A stretch of 13,748 nt of DNA from Phycisphaerales bacterium (GCA_016764015.1 JAESSR010000234.1:1-13748); one strand, 5' to 3'; counted from the first letter of the stretch, positions 1 to 5,549 are shown. Notes: generated by a model not told the origin, from the sequence alone. Made by a program: numbers and translations.

Positions 1-59
1 AAATGGTTGCAATTATTGGACTGATTGTTGTCGCTTTGTTTGTGATTAAAAAGGGGTAA
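1..59 (+). CDS. C-terminal end of an unknown gene, cut by the window edge
   Basis: An open frame runs from the left edge to a TAA at 57-59. The visible residues are MVAIIGLIVVALFVIKKG: one hydrophobic stretch of about 14 residues followed by Lys-Lys-Gly, which looks like a C-terminal membrane anchor with a short positively charged tail. The ATG at 3-5 is probably internal, because no ribosome binding site can be seen and only two bases precede it. The gene converges with the DUF3892 gene on the other strand. No U-tract terminator follows it; the first hairpin downstream is the repeat at 130-158. Function cannot be judged from this fragment. Confidence 0.5.
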   Translation, partial: MVAIIGLIVVALFVIKKG

Positions 60-129
60 CAGATGGGGTTGTTTGGAGGGGGGGGAGGGTACGCGGAGGT
101 GGCAGAGGGCGCGGAGGACGCAGAGAAGA

Positions 130-173
130 CCCGACTGTGCCGGGGACGGCGAGTCGGGGCACCCGGCACCCGG
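130..173 (+). repeat. Palindromic intergenic repeat, GCACCCGG family, copy A
   Basis: Perfect arms CCCGACT (130-136) and AGTCGGG (152-158) enclose a centre containing GCCGGGGACGGC. The tail GCACCCGG follows at 159-166, and CACCCGG is then repeated at 167-173. The centre and tail are shared with the copy at 3151-3187, and the tail with the copy at 2072-2104 (reverse orientation), although the arm sequences differ. To its left lies a purine-rich stretch (73-127) with repeated GCGGAGG/CGCAGAG words that codes for nothing convincing. Confidence 0.7.
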
Positions 174-206
174 GAAAGAAAAAAGGCCCGGTCGCTTGAC
201 CGGGCC
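171..206 (-). terminator. Rho-independent terminator of the DUF3892 gene
   Basis: GGCCCGGTC (185-193), loop GCTT (194-197) and GACCGGGCC (198-206) form a perfect 9-bp GC-rich stem. On the minus strand the stem is followed by TTTTTTCTTT (184-175). It lies 9 nt past the DUF3892 stop codon. On the plus strand no T-run follows, so it acts in the minus direction only. Confidence 0.92.
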
Positions 207-214
207 AGTCATGG

Positions 215-490
215 TTAGCTCACACATTCCATTAGTGACAATAAGTTATTGGGGGATTGGCCATCAGCCTTTGTTTTCAAATAATGGTTCCCATACGGAC
301 TAGTGGCAACGATTACATCTGCCACACTTCCTCCATTTGAAACATAAAACGACCAGCTCCCGGCAAGGATGCCATTAATCGCTTCAGCTTGTGAAATCTT
401 CCAGCCAGAACCGCCCACATGGGTAATCCGTTCATACGGATTGAATCGGTCGTCTTTGTTTATACATCGGATTTGGTATCGATCTGCCAT
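215..490 (-). CDS. DUF3892 domain-containing small protein
   Basis: This is a 91-aa protein with no signal peptide or membrane segment. It matches the DUF3892 pattern along its whole length: an N-terminal Y-x-I-x-C-I-N-K strand, ERITHVGG (residues 20-27), then W-K-I-S-Q-A-E-A-I, a SFYV strand, and the C-terminal block YLKT-ADG...NNLLSL-x-E-C. The family is small, widespread and of unknown function; members often sit near mobile or defence genes. The start is supported by AGGAGA (502-497) six bases before the ATG. A short inverted repeat, TTCCC-GAAT-GGGAA (505-518), lies just upstream of that site. A strong terminator follows at 206-171. No clear minus-strand promoter was found in the 214-nt gap upstream, so it may depend on transcription from the TIR gene or on a weak promoter. 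Base composition is less GC-rich than the moxR operon. Confidence 0.85.
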   Translation of the reverse strand: MADRYQIRCINKDDRFNPYERITHVGGSGWKISQAEAINGILAGSWSFYVSNGGSVADVIVATSPYGNHYLKTKADGQSPNNLLSLMECVS

Positions 491-567
491 TGTATATCTC
501 CTGATTCCCGAATGGGAACAGTTTGTGTTGATTGATCGCGCCTTCGAGATGAAAACCCGAATAACGC

Positions 568-596
568 TTGACTTTGTTGTAGAATTGGTCGATAAT
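568..596 (+). promoter_or_regulatory. Sigma70-like promoter for the candidate small RNA
   Basis: TTGACT (568-573), a 17-nt spacer and GATAAT (591-596) match the sigma70 consensus at 5/6 and 5/6 with ideal spacing. It points away from any plus-strand protein gene and towards a hairpin and terminator ending at 677, which is why it is read as an RNA promoter. The predicted start is near 603. Confidence 0.6.
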
Positions 597-602
597 CTAT
601 TC

Positions 603-677
603 GCGTTGCACTACATTTTAGTGCCTCCCTTCTTAGCGGATTGGTGAATGCGGGACCCTGTTACAGCAGGGTTTTTT
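603..677 (+). ncRNA. Candidate small RNA, about 75 nt
   Basis: It starts about 7 nt after a well-formed sigma70-like -10 box. The 5' part folds into GCACTA-CATTT-TAGTGC (608-624), a perfect 6-bp stem. Next comes an unpaired C/U-rich stretch, CCTCCCTTCTT (624-634), complementary to Shine-Dalgarno sequence. The 3' end is an intrinsic terminator at 655-677. There is no convincing open reading frame. It lies in the gap between the TIR gene end and the DUF3892 start, antisense to both genes' direction, so any TIR-DUF3892 read-through transcript would contain its complement. Seen: promoter, hairpins and U-tract. Inferred: that it is transcribed and acts by pairing. No known RNA family was recognised. 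Confidence 0.45.
655..677 (+). terminator. Intrinsic terminator of the candidate small RNA
   Basis: ACCCTG (655-660), loop TTACAG (661-666) and CAGGGT (667-672) form a stem followed by TTTTT (673-677). In the minus direction the T-run becomes an A-run in front of the hairpin, so it is not a good terminator for the TIR gene that ends at 705. Confidence 0.75.
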
Positions 678-704
678 AATGCAGAAGGCGAACCCCCTTG
701 CCTA

Positions 705-1682
705 TTACTGCGATGATTGAAAATTTTTCAAGGTTGCCATGAGCTTCATTCCATGGGCAAACGAAAGATTAGTCCCTTCGACTTCACATCTATACAACCC
801 TTGCAAGTTTGACGGGACCGCCAAACTTTTATCCCATAAGAGCACAACCTGCTTGTCGTAAAGTACAAAGGCTGCACCAATTTCGATAAGCACATTCTGA
901 TTAACGCTCCCGTCACCATTCTCATCTGACACACAGATAAGTGCGGCGTTGCACCGTCGCATTGCTTCCTTGATTTTCTCGGGAACCGGAATCGCTGTTG
1001 ATTCAGACTCTACAGCAACTTCATACTCGAGCCCGGCAACACCGAGCATCTCTTTTACATTCTCTAGCATTCCACGGTCTTTCCCGTGGGAAATAAACAC
1101 GCGTGTTTTTTGCTGCTGAGATTCAACATCAATTTTGCTCCGCTGAAGCGATAGATCATTGTCCGTTTGAACATCCACTTCCGCACTCTCATCATCACGG
1201 GGCTCATTGTCGTGTTCATTACTAAAACTGGGCCCCACTGATGCGGGTGTCCGCGAGAGCATCACATATTTTTTCCCACTCACATCTTCCAAAATTTGAG
1301 CGAACTCTGCATTCGCAAATATCAACTCCGCAAATTCTCCTGTGTGTTCTGCAGGGACATCGAACTCTCTTTCGAGTACATTCTTAAAAAAATCGTCGCG
1401 TGGTAGAGAACTTCCGGAGTAATGTTCCAATATCTTTTTACAAAGTTCTGGCTCAAAAACTGCATCTCGAATCCCCTTTAATTTTTCTGCATCACTAACT
1501 GGGCGGAAGATTTCTCTCGCCCTTGTCAATGGAGATACTTTGTCCGCTTTTTCGCTACCTTCCGTAAGACCATACTTGATTGAAGATGACAGTAATAAGC
1601 GAAACTGACTACTTGACGGGGTTCGACCAATTGCTTTGGCAACCAAAATACGATCCATCGGGCGACCAGCCCCGTCCTCCAT
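705..1682 (-). CDS. TIR-domain protein (main part of a frame-disrupted gene)
   Basis: The 325-aa frame has two parts. Residues about 9-140 (AKAIGRTPSSSQFR, then SSSIKYGLTEG, then a helical segment with LPRDDFFKNVLEREFDVP) match a helical, winged-helix-like region often found before prokaryotic TIR domains. Residues 150-190 are an acidic linker. Residues 194-320 are a TIR-like domain of the CAP12/Pycsar-effector type: RVFISHGKDR (strand A and first loop), AALICVSDE, then NQNVLIEIGAAF, where E267 is at the position of the catalytic glutamate of TIR NADases, and a final LPS-type loop (AVPSNLQGLY). An NAD-consuming or nucleotide-binding defence effector is therefore inferred. The conserved N-terminal helix LEEALVIARA is encoded just upstream in another frame (see 1682-1783), so this frame alone probably lacks its true start. 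No Shine-Dalgarno is needed if it restarts at the TAATG junction. Confidence 0.75.
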   Translation of the reverse strand: MEDGAGRPMDRILVAKAIGRTPSSSQFRLLLSSSIKYGLTEGSEKADKVSPLTRAREIFRPVSDAEKLKGIRDAVFEPELCKKILEHYSGSSLPRDDFFKNVLEREFDVPAEHTGEFAELIFANAEFAQILEDVSGKKYVMLSRTPASVGPSFSNEHDNEPRDDESAEVDVQTDNDLSLQRSKIDVESQQQKTRVFISHGKDRGMLENVKEMLGVAGLEYEVAVESESTAIPVPEKIKEAMRRCNAALICVSDENGDGSVNQNVLIEIGAAFVLYDKQVVLLWDKSLAVPSNLQGLYRCEVEGTNLSFAHGMKLMATLKNFQSSQ

Positions 1683-1783
1683 TAAGCACGAGCGATAACC
1701 AACGCTTCCTCCAAAGTGTGGTTGGGAAAATCTCGCCTTGAAGTCCTTGTTTTAACCGATTTTTTAGTTGTTTTCTTTGCCAT
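1682..1783 (-). CDS. N-terminal fragment of the TIR gene, separated by a frame change
   Basis: A 33-aa frame begins MAKKTTKKSV, continues with an Arg/Lys-rich stretch and ends in FPNHTLEEALVIARA before TAA (1684-1682). The FP-x-HTLEEAL-x-x-A pattern is the usual beginning of the N-terminal domain found in the downstream frame, where it would continue directly as ALMEDGAGRPMDR. Reading across the junction requires a step of one base backwards (equivalent to one missing base). The TAA overlaps the downstream ATG as TAATG. AGGTG lies seven bases before this ATG, and a consensus promoter lies about 40 bases upstream, so this is the real gene start. It may be a disrupted gene, a base-call error, or two peptides made by coupled re-initiation. 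Confidence 0.65.
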   Translation of the reverse strand: MAKKTTKKSVKTRTSRRDFPNHTLEEALVIARA

Positions 1784-1825
1784 TATCCATCACCTGTCTC
1801 TGTACGCGTGAACTCTAACCATTTT

Positions 1826-1854
1826 ATTATCCACTGGCCGACTCAAAATGTCAA
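1826..1854 (-). promoter_or_regulatory. Sigma70 promoter of the TIR gene
   Basis: On the minus strand TTGACA (1854-1849), a 17-nt spacer and GATAAT (1831-1826) give a perfect -35 and a 5/6 -10 box. The predicted start near 1819 leaves a leader of about 36 nt before the ATG at 1783, which has AGGTG as ribosome binding site. This is the strongest protein-gene promoter in the window. Confidence 0.8.
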
Positions 1855-2000
1855 ATTAAAACCTAACAAAAGCAGACGGGGCTTCGCCAGCTCGCTAAAC
1901 GACTATTCCTCAGCCATTTAGCCACTAAACCATCGCTGAATAGCCCGCGACTACGGGTTTGTCTTTGATTACTACGATGGCGGTTTCGGTGGAGAGAATA
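1855..2000. other. Intergenic region with nested inverted repeats upstream of the TIR promoter
   Basis: No gene was found here. Around 1904-1943 are nested inverted repeats: an outer CTATTC...AGC / GCTGAATAG pair with a three-base bulge, and an inner TTTAG-CCA-CTAAA (1917-1929). The structure lies about 50 to 90 bases upstream of the TIR -35 box. A small CCCG/CGGG hairpin followed by a T-rich stretch lies at 1944-1965. It could be an operator or a decayed repeat; nothing in the sequence decides this. Confidence 0.3.
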
Positions 2001-2050
2001 CCCCCTCCGTCACGCTTTGCGTGCCACCTCCCCCGGAGGCCCGGGGGAGG
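2001..2050 (+). repeat. 50-bp dispersed repeat (CCCTCCGTC type), copy 1
   Basis: It begins CCCCCTCCGTC, has a central hairpin CACGC-TTT-GCGTG, then CCACCTCCCCCGG and the closing palindromic block CCGGAGGCCCGGGGGAGG. Apart from the central hairpin it is identical to the copy at 5470-5519. It lies between the TIR promoter region and the second PEP-CTERM gene, outside any coding frame. Confidence 0.8.
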
Positions 2051-2071
2051 AGAGTTAGAGGCGCGGAGAAG

Positions 2072-2104
2072 CCGGGTGCCCTGCTTACGAGCAGCTTAAG
2101 CAGG
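2072..2104 (-). repeat. Palindromic intergenic repeat, GCACCCGG family, copy B
   Basis: Reverse orientation relative to copy A. The tail CCGGGTGC lies at 2072-2079, followed by perfect arms CCTGCTTA (2080-2087) and TAAGCAGG (2097-2104) around a nine-base centre. The arms differ from copies A and C but remain complementary to each other, which points to selection on the hairpin itself. Confidence 0.65.
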
Positions 2105-2144
2105 TTGTTCGATTGTCGATAAATAGGTTCCGATCCTGCTTCAA

Positions 2145-2162
2145 CCCGATGAAGACATCGGG
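2145..2162. repeat. Perfect 7-bp hairpin
   Basis: CCCGATG (2145-2151), loop AAGA and CATCGGG (2156-2162). No T-run follows on either strand, so it is not an obvious terminator. Seen once in the window; role unknown. Confidence 0.4.
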
Positions 2163-2200
2163 CGTACGCAGGGCATCTGCAGGAAATGTGGGAGAAGACA

Positions 2201-2248
2201 CCCCTCCGTCGGCTTCGCCGCCACCTCCCCGCGGGGCGCAGGGAGGGG
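2201..2248 (+). repeat. 50-bp dispersed repeat (CCCTCCGTC type), copy 2
   Basis: CCCCTCCGTC, central hairpin CGGC-TTC-GCCG, CCACCTCCCC and a closing GCGGGGCGCAGGGAGGGG. The outer blocks align with copies 1 and 4. The central hairpin has a different sequence but still pairs. Confidence 0.7.
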
Positions 2249-2260
2249 CAAGAGAGAAGG

Positions 2261-2310
2261 TCCCCTCGGTCATGCTTTGCGTGGCGGCTTCGGCGGAGGG
2301 CTGGGGGAGG
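2261..2310 (+). repeat. 50-bp dispersed repeat (CCCTCCGTC type), degenerate copy 3
   Basis: It aligns over the full 50 bp with copy 1 (TCCCCTCGGTCATGCTTTGC, then a variant middle, then GGGGGAGG) but with many substitutions, so its stem pairing is partly lost. It follows copy 2 after 12 bases, giving a tandem pair of unequal age. Confidence 0.55.
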
Positions 2311-2325
2311 AGAGAAGAGATGCGG

Positions 2326-2355
2326 AAAAGCCCCGACTGGGGAGCCGGGGCTTTT
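2326..2355 (-). terminator. Terminator after the first PEP-CTERM gene
   Basis: AAAAGCCCCG (2326-2335) and CGGGGCTTTT (2346-2355) form a perfect 10-bp stem around a 10-base loop. It ends in T-runs on both strands and could work in both directions. It lies 44 nt past the stop of the minus-strand gene 2399-3007. Confidence 0.85.
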
Positions 2356-2398
2356 GGTGTCATGCAGGCGACCTTGCGGGCGAATGTGGAGTTCATGA

Positions 2399-3007
2399 TC
2401 AACTCTGAAATGTACGAACTGTTCGTCTTCGGCGAGTCGCGACGAGGCTTCCGAAACCGAGCAGAGCGAGGGAGCCGGGGGCGGGGACTTTTTTGAGATG
2501 GATGGTCAGGGTTGAGCCGGCTTCGTAAAACGCGTCGATATCGCCGGAGACATCATCGAAGCTCTCGAAAAACTCGAAGTTGAGTAGGTTATCAGCGTTG
2601 GTTGTGAAATCTTCGCCCAATGCGACGAGGTCGACGCTGCCGGTAAAGCTCACCATTGTTCCTGGAAAATCAGAGCCCTCTCCAGGCGCGAAGGTGAAGC
2701 TGCCGGAACCATCGGAGTTGGACATACGGATGTTTGGCTCAGAGAGCCAAGAGCCTCCGACTGTGGTGAGGATAATGTCCCAGCTGATCCCGGTGATTTG
2801 GAACTGGCTTGGGAAGGATGTGATGAGTATCTCATTGAGCGTGCTGCCTTGCTCATCCCATGAGTTGATTCCGCTGATATCGATTATCAGGGTTGTGGGT
2901 GAATCTGCTGGATTTTGGATGTTGAGGGATTCGATGTTGGTGTTGGCAACCGGCGATGCGGTTGAAAGACCTGCGAATACGGCGAGGGTGAATACTGTGG
3001 TTTTCAT
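2399..3007 (-). CDS. Secreted protein with PEP-CTERM-like sorting signal
   Basis: The protein is 202 aa from the ATG at 3007. This start is chosen over an upstream in-frame ATG (3061) because AAAGGAG lies seven bases before it and a signal peptide begins there (MKTTVFTLAVFAGLSTASPV). The mature part is rich in Ser, Thr, Gly, Asp and beta-strand patterns, with few Lys or Arg, typical of exported surface proteins. The C-terminus has the sorting pattern Pro-Ala-Pro, a hydrophobic helix (SLALLGFGSLVAT) and RRRR, followed by seven extra residues (TVRTFQS). Such tails are recognised by exosortase-type enzymes in planctomycetes and other bacteria; no exosortase gene is in the window. The sequence gives no clue to binding or enzyme activity. 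An inverted repeat (3041-3058) lies in its upstream region and a terminator follows. Confidence 0.85.
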   Translation of the reverse strand: MKTTVFTLAVFAGLSTASPVANTNIESLNIQNPADSPTTLIIDISGINSWDEQGSTLNEILITSFPSQFQITGISWDIILTTVGGSWLSEPNIRMSNSDGSGSFTFAPGEGSDFPGTMVSFTGSVDLVALGEDFTTNADNLLNFEFFESFDDVSGDIDAFYEAGSTLTIHLKKVPAPGSLALLGFGSLVATRRRRTVRTFQS

Positions 3008-3040
3008 TTTAAGCTCCTTTTTCTGTTTGATTTTTTTGTC

Positions 3041-3058
3041 AAGCAGAACAGCCTGCTT
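3041..3058. repeat. Inverted repeat upstream of the first PEP-CTERM gene
   Basis: AAGCAG (3041-3046), AACAGC and CTGCTT (3053-3058). The arm core CTGCTT matches that of repeat copies B and C nearby, but the GCACCCGG tail is missing, so it may be an operator or a decayed relative. No T-run follows in the minus direction. Confidence 0.35.
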
Positions 3059-3150
3059 CACACAATGGATGCGGAGTTGGATGATGAATCTCTCAGTTCA
3101 ATCTCTAGAAATATTTAGAATACAGAACTCAACTAGAAATGGGAGGAGAG

Positions 3151-3187
3151 CACTGCTTGCCGGGGACGGTCAAGCAGTGGCACCCGG
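3151..3187 (+). repeat. Palindromic intergenic repeat, GCACCCGG family, copy C
   Basis: Perfect 9-bp arms CACTGCTTG (3151-3159) and CAAGCAGTG (3171-3179) enclose CCGGGGACGGT, and the tail GCACCCGG follows (3180-3187). It has the same centre and tail as copy A, with quite different arms. It lies 33 nt past the stop of the BatA-like gene and could end or stabilise that transcript as a 3' hairpin, though no T-run is present. Confidence 0.75.
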
Positions 3188-3220
3188 ATCTAGAAAGAGG
3201 GGGAGAGAATGAAAGAGAAC

Positions 3221-5344
3221 TCAGAGGAACATTTTTTTGTTGTAGATGTACCATTCGAACATGAGAATGGCGAGGGCGGCTGCTAGGAAATAGGGCCACC
3301 AGTCTTTGATTCGTTTGCGTTCGGTGAGAGAATCAGCCGTGACTATTTTGTTTGCTAAGGCAATTGTTCGTTGGGTGCTTACATTTGATTCGGCGGGGTT
3401 GAGGAGGTTGGCGGCGAAGGTTCGGTAGTTGGTGCCTTCGTCGGTGATGTCTGTTGGGGCGGCGGTGCCTTTCCAGCGGAGGCGGTAGATGCCGGCGGTT
3501 TGGACTGGGCCGAAGACGATTCGGCCGTCGGCGGAGGGGATGATTTCTTCAGAGCGTGAGCCGTCGGGGAGGATGACGCGGACGCTAGTGGCGTCTGGTG
3601 GGAGGCGATCGGAGAGGACAGCGCCTGGGGTTATTTGTCGTTCGTCTCCGTCTATTGAAACGATGGACCCGGTGGCGAGGTAGTCGACGGTGCTGGCGAG
3701 GAAGACGACGAAGGAGACATCGAAAGGCCAGTTTGTTTTGGTGATGGCGAAGGGGACGAGGATTGCTCGGACATCGCCTGAGGATGTTTCGAGGATGGCT
3801 GGTCCTGATGCGGTTTCGGCGAGCGAGACGACTCCTGAGCCTTTGGGGATTTCGACCTTTGGCGTCTCGGCCATCAACAAAGCGTCGAGGGTGAGGTCTC
3901 GGAGGATTGGGTGTGTTCGTCGCCAGTCGATGATTGGGCCGCCGGGGCCGGTGCCGTGGTCGATGACTCCGAGTTCGCCGGTGAGTGTTTGGCCGATGAC
4001 GAGGTAGCGGCCGGGGTCGAGGGTGTTGCCGAATTCATCTTGTTTGGGGAGGTATCCATCGAGGATGACGAGGTCGTAGACATCGTTGTCGCCGTTGGTT
4101 CGACCTGCTTCGTATGTTGATGGGGTGAGGATATCGAAGCGTGAGAGCGGGAAGCCTTTGAGTGCGGAGGCGACGAAGAGGTTGCCGGTGGAGACGAGTG
4201 CGACGCTTGCTTGTTTGGCGGGGGGGACGACGAGGACAGCTTCGTTATCGGTGAGGAGTACATCGGCTTGTGGGTTTTCGCGGCCGTTGGTGTCGAGGCG
4301 TACGCGGATGATGACGCCGTTGGGTTCGTCGAGTTCGAAGACGACGCCTCCACTGGCGGGAGTTTTGTAGCCTGTGGTTGCGTCGGTTGTTGCGGCGGGG
4401 AGATCGATGGCGCGGACGGAACGGGTGACACCGGCGACGAGGAGTTCGGCGTCTACGGTGCGGGGGATGGTGTCGGTGGATTGGACCCCGACGAAGATGG
4501 AGAGTTTGGAGGGGGTGTCGTAGTCGCGTTCTGAGCGCAGGGCGACGAGCCCGATGTTGTTTGAGGTTTGAGACCCGAGGGCGTGGTATTCGAAGGTTGT
4601 TGTGGAGTCGATTTCTTCGGCGCGAACGGAATCGATATCGGAGATTCGGCCATCGGAGAAGAGGTGGAAGAAGTAGGGCTCGCCGCCTTTGAGTTCGTCG
4701 AGTTCGTGGGATTCGGTAACTTCGCCGAGTTCGTTGGTGGCGTTGACGATGCGGTTTGGGCGTTGGGCTTGCGCGAGGCGGTAGGCCTGGGCGATTGATG
4801 AGGGGGCGTCGGTTTGTTGGATCGAGTTGATCGCGGCGATGAGGGTTGCTTGGTTTGCGGTGAGGGGGGCGAGGATTTGGGCGTTGGCATCGAAGGCGAT
4901 GATCATTGCTTCGTCTGCTTTTTCGCCTTGGGAGAACATGGAGGGCTCACGCATGGTTTCGATGAGCTCGATGGCCTGCTTTTTGGCGGCGGCGAGGCGG
5001 GAATCTTTGCCGAGGGTCTCTTCGCCATCGACGGCGGCCATGGATGCGGAGCGATCGATCATGATGATGTACTTGCGACCCATCGCGGTTGTTGATGAAG
5101 ACCTTGGCTGGGCGAGTGCGAGAATGATGAGGGCGAGGATGATGAGTTGGAGGAAGAGGAGCAAGTTTTTGCGGAGGCGTTGGAAGGGGGCGTTGGCTTG
5201 GAGGTCTTGGATGGCCTTCTTCCACAGCAGCGTCGATGAGACCTCGCGTGGGATTCGGCGGAGCTTGAGGAAGTAGAGGATGACGAGCGCAGGGATCGCG
5301 ATGGCGGCGACGAGTGCGGCGAGGGTTGGGGTGGCCCAGATCAT
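3221..5344 (-). CDS. BatA-like vWA-domain membrane protein
   Basis: The protein is 707 aa. The N-terminal BatA domain covers residues 1-85: a first membrane helix (about 8-26), the charged segment LKLRRIPREVSSTLLWKKAI and a second helix (about 61-79) ending ALAQPR. A vWA domain follows with the metal-binding motif D97-R-S99-A-S101 and a late strand HLFSDGRI. The central and C-terminal parts (about 260-670) are beta-rich and extracytoplasmic, including HPILRDL and VRAILVPFAITKTNW. A final membrane helix near 683-701 precedes a short basic tail. Family members act with MoxR and DUF58 proteins at the membrane; here the gene is separated from DUF58 by a lipoprotein and a PEP-CTERM gene. GAGGAG lies 11 bases before the ATG, a long spacing. 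A TATACT box at 5391-5386 with only a weak -35 may be its promoter. Confidence 0.88.
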   Translation of the reverse strand: MIWATPTLAALVAAIAIPALVILYFLKLRRIPREVSSTLLWKKAIQDLQANAPFQRLRKNLLLFLQLIILALIILALAQPRSSSTTAMGRKYIIMIDRSASMAAVDGEETLGKDSRLAAAKKQAIELIETMREPSMFSQGEKADEAMIIAFDANAQILAPLTANQATLIAAINSIQQTDAPSSIAQAYRLAQAQRPNRIVNATNELGEVTESHELDELKGGEPYFFHLFSDGRISDIDSVRAEEIDSTTTFEYHALGSQTSNNIGLVALRSERDYDTPSKLSIFVGVQSTDTIPRTVDAELLVAGVTRSVRAIDLPAATTDATTGYKTPASGGVVFELDEPNGVIIRVRLDTNGRENPQADVLLTDNEAVLVVPPAKQASVALVSTGNLFVASALKGFPLSRFDILTPSTYEAGRTNGDNDVYDLVILDGYLPKQDEFGNTLDPGRYLVIGQTLTGELGVIDHGTGPGGPIIDWRRTHPILRDLTLDALLMAETPKVEIPKGSGVVSLAETASGPAILETSSGDVRAILVPFAITKTNWPFDVSFVVFLASTVDYLATGSIVSIDGDERQITPGAVLSDRLPPDATSVRVILPDGSRSEEIIPSADGRIVFGPVQTAGIYRLRWKGTAAPTDITDEGTNYRTFAANLLNPAESNVSTQRTIALANKIVTADSLTERKRIKDWWPYFLAAALAILMFEWYIYNKKMFL

Positions 5345-5418
5345 GTGTTGTGATGCTCCTCGCTATCGTTGCTCAATGAATATTAAGTATACACGAACGG
5401 GATGCTGAGGATGCACGA

Positions 5419-5446
5419 AAAACATCGGCTGACGGACCGATGTTTT
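5419..5446 (-). terminator. Terminator after the second PEP-CTERM gene
   Basis: AAAACATCGG (5419-5428), loop CTGACGGA and CCGATGTTTT (5437-5446) form a perfect 10-bp stem with T-runs on either strand. It separates the PEP-CTERM gene (ending at 5550) from the BatA-like gene starting at 5344, which argues that the latter has its own promoter. Confidence 0.85.
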
Positions 5447-5469
5447 GGGATGGTAAAGTAAGAGGGAGA

Positions 5470-5519
5470 CCCCCTCCGTCTCACTTCGTTCGACACCTCC
5501 CCCGGAGGCCCGGGGGAGG
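5470..5519 (+). repeat. 50-bp dispersed repeat (CCCTCCGTC type), copy 4
   Basis: CCCCCTCCGTC, a centre TCACTTCGTTCGA, CACCTCCCCCGG and CCGGAGGCCCGGGGGAGG. Outside the centre it is identical to the copy at 2001-2050, about 3.5 kb away. It lies between the PEP-CTERM stop codon and the terminator, so it would be transcribed in that gene's 3' untranslated region. Confidence 0.8.
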
Positions 5520-5549
5520 CGAAAGAAAGGACGGATGTGATTGGATTGA

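Noticed and set aside
73..303. Plus-strand frame of 76 codons
   Set aside because: It crosses a hairpin repeat, the DUF3892 terminator and the end of the DUF3892 gene, with Arg/Gly-rich low-complexity product.
655..677. This hairpin as the terminator of the TIR gene
   Set aside because: On the minus strand the T-run is an A-run before the hairpin, so the structure works only in the plus direction.
1678..1690. Programmed -1 frameshift in the TIR gene
   Set aside because: The sequence GTGCTTAATGG has no slippery X-XXY-YYZ heptamer, so a mutation, a sequence error or re-initiation is more likely.
1790..1822. Ten-codon frame MVRVHAYRDR before the TIR gene, as a leader peptide
   Set aside because: Its ATG lies at the predicted transcription start, leaving no room for a ribosome binding site.
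2085..2496. Overlapping frames of 105 and 127 codons in the repeat region
   Set aside because: They read straight through palindromic repeats and a terminator, in opposite directions, and give Pro/Gly/Arg-rich products.
3041..3058. AAGCAG/CTGCTT inverted repeat as a fourth member of the GCACCCGG family
   Set aside because: The arms share the CTGCTT core, but the conserved tail and centre are absent, so membership cannot be supported.
3874..5276. Many long open frames on both strands inside the BatA-like gene
   Set aside because: They come from the strong base bias of the real gene: the products are Ser/Thr/Pro-rich or Gly/Val/Asp-rich low-complexity sequences without domains or ribosome binding sites.
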